Positions 58,973 to 64,000 of a stretch of 64,000 nt of DNA are shown here, piece by piece; the stretch's first letter is position 1, and every line of letters starts with the position of its first letter. A model generated the notes under the pieces. The model was not told the DNA's origin. It did not search any database and saw only the letters and a list, made by a program, of their open reading frames with translations. The DNA is taken from the NCBI GenBank assembly GCA_023078685.1, contig JALGAS010000001.1:1302001-1366000 (forward strand), given 5' to 3'. The stretch is from Neopestalotiopsis rosae. Lineage: Eukaryota; Ascomycota; Sordariomycetes; Amphisphaeriales; Sporocadaceae. The position numbers and the translations under genes were made by a program.

Positions 58973-61513
58973 TTGCTGCGGGTGATGACCGAGTCGGTAG
59001 GGTGAGATCTTTCTCGATAGTATATGTGTGTGTCACTCCTTTATCAAAGTTTCAATTCGTGCTTTCTCCCGCGCATGGACTATCTGCATGATAATGGTAC
59101 CTGTCAGTAGGCAGGCAAATGCCTGATGCATAACTTTTGCCACTCCTGGCCCAGCGGTTTTACAAACCGCATTTCTGCGAGCGGGAGTTAGGTATAGGAT
59201 TCTACATGGGTTATGGGTGATCTATGTAAGCATATCGAGAAAATTGAGTATACGCCACATATTACCACTTGTTGGGTGAATGCATTATTCACCGTGAAGA
59301 GGGTCGTCACATGAGGCATGACCACTCCAGGAAAATACATACAATGCATGAGAAACAGGATGAAACTGCCCAGACAAGTTCACCAGCCTTGATAAGCTAC
59401 TACAAGGTGTATGAGGGCAATAGGTTTTGGTCTTGTTATTGAGAAAAACCCACTTGGCTCTGTTCTTGAATGTTTCTCATTGGAGCGCATGAGGGGAGCT
59501 CCCATGCCCCCTGGAGGACCCTTGGTTGTATAGTCGAGGGAAGGCTCTGACCATTAAATGCATCCGATGCGAGCCACTCGTCTGTGTTGGATTTACTGGA
59601 CTGGTCTATGTTGAGATTGGACTTGAACGTTATTACCAAAAAGGGTGATAAGGAGATGCAAATGAACCCGTCCAGCCGGAGTTAGGATAAAGGGATCGCA
59701 AGCCACAAAAGCGCTCCAGGGGGCAGATAGATAGGTAGCATTTCGCTCGAGGGGAGCACGAGTCGAGTAAAGATTGGCCTTGGCGGTGTTAGAATTTTCT
59801 AAATTTTTTTATTTTATTTTTTTACCAGCAAAATCAGTGGCCGGCCTTTTCTCCGGCGCCTGTTACGGAGGAGGAGCCAAAGCTTAATCTGGCAGGTCTT
59901 GCCGGGCTTGTGCGTGCTCGCTTTGACTGTCAAGGGGAGACATTCACTCTGTCATCTTCAGAGTATTGTACATATGGACTTGGTGAGGTGCATATGGTGT
60001 TTGAAACATGAAGACAAATTGCTTGGCACGAGATTGTATAGTCAATCGGGAGGAACAGGAACCAAAGAGAGAAGCAATGCGACACTGACTGTTGTGCAAC
60101 AGAGGAGTTAATTCGCGTGCCTCGGTGGCAAGCCGAGCACCGAGGCGTACCGGTCCGTGCCTCGAGACGAGGGCTGGGAGAGAAGAGAGAGAAAAAAGAT
60201 ACCGACGAGGCCGAGCCAGCACCGGGCGCGTTTTGGGTGGAAGAGCAACCAGCAACCTGGAAGAAGTGGGCGAGATGAGGCTGGAGGGCTGCAGGGTTGG
60301 CCGTCGACTAGAGCGGAACAGACGCCGTCATACAGATAATAATAGCTAGCTCAACCTGGAATGACTCTATATCTTCAAAATGCATCGACAGCATTGCCGG
60401 CCCTTCGGCTCTTTGTCAATTGACAATTTTGACATATGTCGCCGGAATTCTTTCGTCGTCGGAACTTCAACTTCGTGGCATCGCGCGCGCATCGGCCAAT
60501 CGGCACAAATTCCGCACTTTTTTTATGATAAAGAATAACAGCAAACATTTGACGGAGGAAACGCCGAGTAGCATGTGGTTTAGGATAACGTCACACGAGC
60601 GATAATGATGTGTACCTTCGTATCAGTGGCCTTGAACACACTAAAGGTGCCAGGTAGGTTCAAATGGGTGTAGGGTCAAGCAGCAGCAGCAGATAGCGCA
60701 TCCCATCGCCCGCCAGCGAGCCGCCATGGGGCCCTTTTGAGGCGTTGAGACTTCTGACAATAAAGTGGGTGTGGTGCTCAGGTCTCGCCCGAAAGTAGGA
60801 GAAAGACAGGAAAAAGAGAGTGTGGAATGTATGATGAATGTCCGTGGGCTGGTTGGCTTATCAGAGGCCATGGAATTTGATGTAATCATAATCAGTTGTG
60901 AGACGCTAAGAAACGGGAGCCCGCAAACCAGAGAGAAACTCCATTGTTATCATGACTGCCGTAATGAGAAGTTTACGCGAGAGAGAGAGAGAGAGAGAGA
61001 AAATTATTTTGTCATAGTTCTGCTGCTTTTCTGGCGTATCAACGAATGAAAAGCCTTCTGCTCGAGAGGGCAGATCCAGTTTGCAGAGTCAAGGCTCCGT
61101 GGCTCACCTCACACAAAGCCAGCTTGGCCAGCTTGGAAGTTGGAGCCACCGCCGTGGGCGCGCTGAAGTGTATCGAAGCCCAGCAAGCCCAGCACACAGG
61201 GCCGATATCCACCGAAAACCCACCCACTGACCAGGGACTCGGCCAGTAACCGCAGGCGATTCTGCGCGGCACTAACGTAGCAGCTGCAGTTACCAAGCTC
61301 CCGGTGTCCACCCACCCAGCTAGGTTATTACTCACCGTGCTGCGACGGACGGTACTAGGTGCTAAAAAAGGTATGTAAGATATTGCGCTCACCTCAAATT
61401 TTAACGCCCAGCTGTGATGCTCGTTTCTCACTCCTCCTAAACCTTCCAGCTTCCAGCCAAATCGGTCGTCACTTTGAGCTATTTGCATCGCGCATTTTGC
61501 TCTCAGAGAAGCC
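58973..61513. other. 2.5 kb non-coding region
   Basis: No domain-bearing frame found. It contains poly-T/AT runs near 59800-59822, a (GA)n tract at 60979-61001, and presumably the promoter of the NADH dehydrogenase gene. Confidence 0.45.
60979..61001 (+). repeat. (GA)n microsatellite
   Basis: About eleven GA units in a row, upstream of the type II NADH dehydrogenase gene. Confidence 0.9.
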
Positions 61514-63417
61514 ATGGCTTCGTCTTCACGGGCCTTCACCCGGTTCGCCGGTGCTCAATTGAGTGCCAGAGCTGCTCAACCGCAGCTCAATGCGCAAGCT
61601 GCTGCCAGAGTCGCTAACCTCACGACGTCATCTGCTGCCAGCAGAACCACTCTGTCTTCCGCCATCATCTCCAGAACCCAACCTGTTCAGACGATATCCC
61701 GCCAGTTCAGGAGAACATACGCCGACTCTGCCCCTGTTACTCCCCCTCCTGCCCCCAAGAAGCGCAAGATTCGCTACTTCAGATGGGCCTGGCGCTTGAC
61801 CTACCTCTCCCTCCTCGGTAGCTTGGGATATGTCGTCTATGATGGCTTCCAGGCACGCCACCCCGATGATCAATTCATTCCCGACCCGAACAAGAAGACC
61901 CTGGTGGTCCTTGGTAAGGCTTTCCATCATGTGTGATCCTAATTATTGCGATACACGAGTGCTGACGCGCGCTGTCCGAAGGTACCGGCTGGGGCTCTGT
62001 CGCTCTCCTGAAGAAACTTGATACCGAAAACTACAACGTCATCGTTGTTTCGCCGCGCAACTACTTCCTGTTCACTCCTCTACTCCCGTCATGTACTACT
62101 GGTCAAATCGAGCACCGCTCCATTATGGAGCCTGTGCGCCAGATTCTGCGTGCAAAGAAGGCTGCTGTCAAGTACTATGAAGCTGAAGCTACTCACATCG
62201 ATCACGAGCGCAAGGTTGTCAAGATCACCGATAACAGTGAGATCAAGGGAACCATTACTGAGAACGAGATCCACTACGATATGCTGGTTATTGGTGTTGG
62301 TGCCGAAAACGCTACCTTTGGTATTCCCGGTGTCCGCGAGCACAGCTGCTTCTTGAAGGAGATTCGTGACGCCCAGGCTATCCGAACCAAGATCATGGAC
62401 TGTGTCGAGACTGCTGCTTTCAAGGACCAGGACCCCGCCGAGATTGACCGCCTGCTTCACATGGTTGTCGTCGGTGGTGGCCCTACCGGTGTCGAGTTTG
62501 CTGGCGAGCTCCGCGATTTCTTCGACGAGGACATCAAGAAGCTGATCCCCGATATTGCCGACCGCTTCAAGGTTACTCTGGTTGAGGCTCTCCCCAACGT
62601 CCTGCCCATGTTCAGCAAGCAGCTTATCGACTACACTGAGAGCACCTTCAAGGAGGAGCACATTGAGATCAAGACCAAGACCATGGTCAAGAACGTTACT
62701 GACAAGTTCATTGAGGCTACTGCTACTACTCCCGACGGCAAGAAGGAAACCATCACCATCCCCTACGGTCTTCTCGTCTGGGCCACCGGTAACGCTCTCC
62801 GACCCATTGTCAAGGATCTCATGACGCAAATCCCCGCCCAGAAGGACTCCCGCCGCGGCTTGGCTGTCAACGAGTACCTCGTTGTTCAGGGCACCCGTGA
62901 CATTTGGGCTGTTGGAGACTGCGCTGTTGCCGGATATGCTCCTACTGCTCAGGTCGCCGGGCAAGAGGGTGCCTTCCTTGCCCGTCTCTTTAACAACATG
63001 GCCAAGACCGAGGCTCTCGAGGACAAGATTCGCGACCTCAGCTCCAGCCTGAACCTGAAGCCTGGCAATGCTGCCGAGGTTGCCCAGGAGATTGAGGCTA
63101 CCGAGCGCCAGATTCGCCGCGTTAAGGATCTCCAGCCTTTCCACTACTCTCACCAGGGTAGCTTGGCTTACATTGGTAGCGAGAAGGCTGTCGCCGATAT
63201 CGCTTGGCTCAACGGCAACTTTGCCTCTGGCGGAAAGATGACCTACCTTTTCTGGCGCAGTGCCTACCTGAGCATGTGCTTCAGCAGTAAGTCCACACGA
63301 CAACTACCTGATTCGTATCGAATGAAGACTAATAGAATGATAGCGCGTAACCGTGTTCTTGTTGCTCTTGACTGGGTCAAGGCCAAGGTGTACGGACGGG
63401 ATGTGTCCCGTGAGTAA
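61514..63417 (+). CDS. mitochondrial type II NADH dehydrogenase, 592 aa
   Basis: Three exons (61514..61913, 61982..63286, 63344..63417) give 592 residues. The N terminus is rich in Ala, Ser and Arg with no acids for the first 35 residues, a mitochondrial presequence; a hydrophobic helix follows (LTYLSLLGSLGYVVYDGF). Two dinucleotide folds are visible: VVLGTGWGSVALL (about 131-143, FAD) and VVVGGGPTGVEFAGEL (about 295-310, NADH). The C terminus FWRSAYLSMCF...ALDWVKAKVYGRDVSRE is the membrane-binding end typical of the NDE/NDI family. This single-subunit, rotenone-insensitive enzyme passes electrons from NADH to ubiquinone without pumping protons. No EF-hand is present, unlike the calcium-binding NDE1 type. 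Internal or external facing cannot be decided here. Confidence 0.94.
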
Positions 63418-64000
63418 GGAAAGAAACTCACCGTAATAGATTTCTGATAAGGAGGATGGCGGCTTTCTCTTAGCGAAAAGACCATGTGGTGGAAAGCTCA
63501 AATTCAGATGCCCTGAATCCCCTGGGTGTCTTGCTTCCGGGTGTTGGGGACCAAAACTGTATAGACGAAGGGTAACGCTATAGACAGGATACACGAACGA
63601 GGGTCGTGCCCAAGCGGTGTGCTCGCTAGCAAGCAAGCACAGTCGATGGATTTGATTCCCTTTGTTTTGTACAAATACATTACAGATTTTCCAAAACTCT
63701 TGAGAATTTCATTCCGTACAAGGTTTCTCGTATTCGTAACGATATCCTCGAACACGACACGGCTGTGAAGAATGATGCCTCCCATCTCTTGCACTGCCTT
63801 GCGCACTCACATACCTGGCAGCTACAGCCACTAGGAACATATCAAAGGGCGTCCGAACGAGGAGTATATCAAGGGTATCATTCGTTTACAACGGCCGAGC
63901 ATTCCGAAATCATGCTCAAACCCCTGGCTGACCCTTTTTTTTATTCCTTCTCACCGGCTTCCACGCATATCATTCATTCTTCAGCAACGATGGATGGCGT
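63418..64000. other. 3' flank and possible start of next gene
   Basis: 3' region of the NADH dehydrogenase gene. The last 80 bp are pyrimidine-rich and end with an ATG at 63990 (ATGGATGGCGT), which could be the first codons of a gene continuing past the window. Confidence 0.35.

Noticed and set aside
62089..63303. 404-codon open frame antisense to the NADH dehydrogenase
   Set aside because: Same effect of codon bias; the plus strand has both dinucleotide-binding motifs and correct splice joins.
63504..63806. 100-codon minus-strand frame after the NADH dehydrogenase
   Set aside because: It lies in the 3' flank, has no recognisable motif and no convincing promoter or start context.

Overview
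The window is filamentous-fungus nuclear DNA, most likely a Sordariomycete ascomycete. Genes on both strands are split by short introns (about 50-220 nt) with GTRAGT-type donors, CTRAY branch points and YAG acceptors. Gene content also fits: an ERMES protein (Mdm10), Zn2Cys6 and F-box proteins, a GH55 glucanase, a phytase, a secreted GMC oxidoreductase and a type II NADH dehydrogenase. Species cannot be named from sequence alone. All exon coordinates were worked out by hand from splice signals plus reading-frame and family continuity.

Layout. 0-13 kb: a basic low-complexity protein with a minisatellite-filled intron (minus), a 62-residue secreted peptide, an F-box protein (minus), mdm10, a 3.3 kb gene-poor stretch and a ZIP zinc transporter. 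13-18.4 kb: ribosomal protein S19 (minus), an intron-containing tRNA-His(GTG), a secreted histidine acid phosphatase/phytase and a CPPC-type thioredoxin (minus). 21.6-33.7 kb: a poly-glycine single-pass membrane protein, a conserved fungal protein of unknown function, a BRCT/WGR-like nuclear protein and the SNARE Use1 (minus).

34-46 kb is a secreted-protein block and the most unusual part. An 18-exon, 1347-residue GH55 beta-1,3-glucanase carries at its C terminus a module of the kind I know from killer-toxin-like (subgroup C) fungal chitinases. It is divergently transcribed from a secreted protein with two exon-duplicated cysteine repeats and a C-terminal starch-binding CBM20. Next comes an unrecognised secreted 376-residue protein. 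A killer-toxin-like function aimed at glucan walls is an inference, not shown by the sequence.

46.5-64 kb: an F-box protein (minus), a CE16/GDSL-type secreted esterase with two altered catalytic positions, a secreted GMC oxidoreductase converging on a Zn2Cys6 regulator, a carotenoid oxygenase sharing that regulator's divergent promoter (a possible small oxidative cluster), 2.5 kb of non-coding DNA and a type II NADH dehydrogenase. The remaining gaps hold promoters, UTRs and simple repeats; no transposon was recognised.
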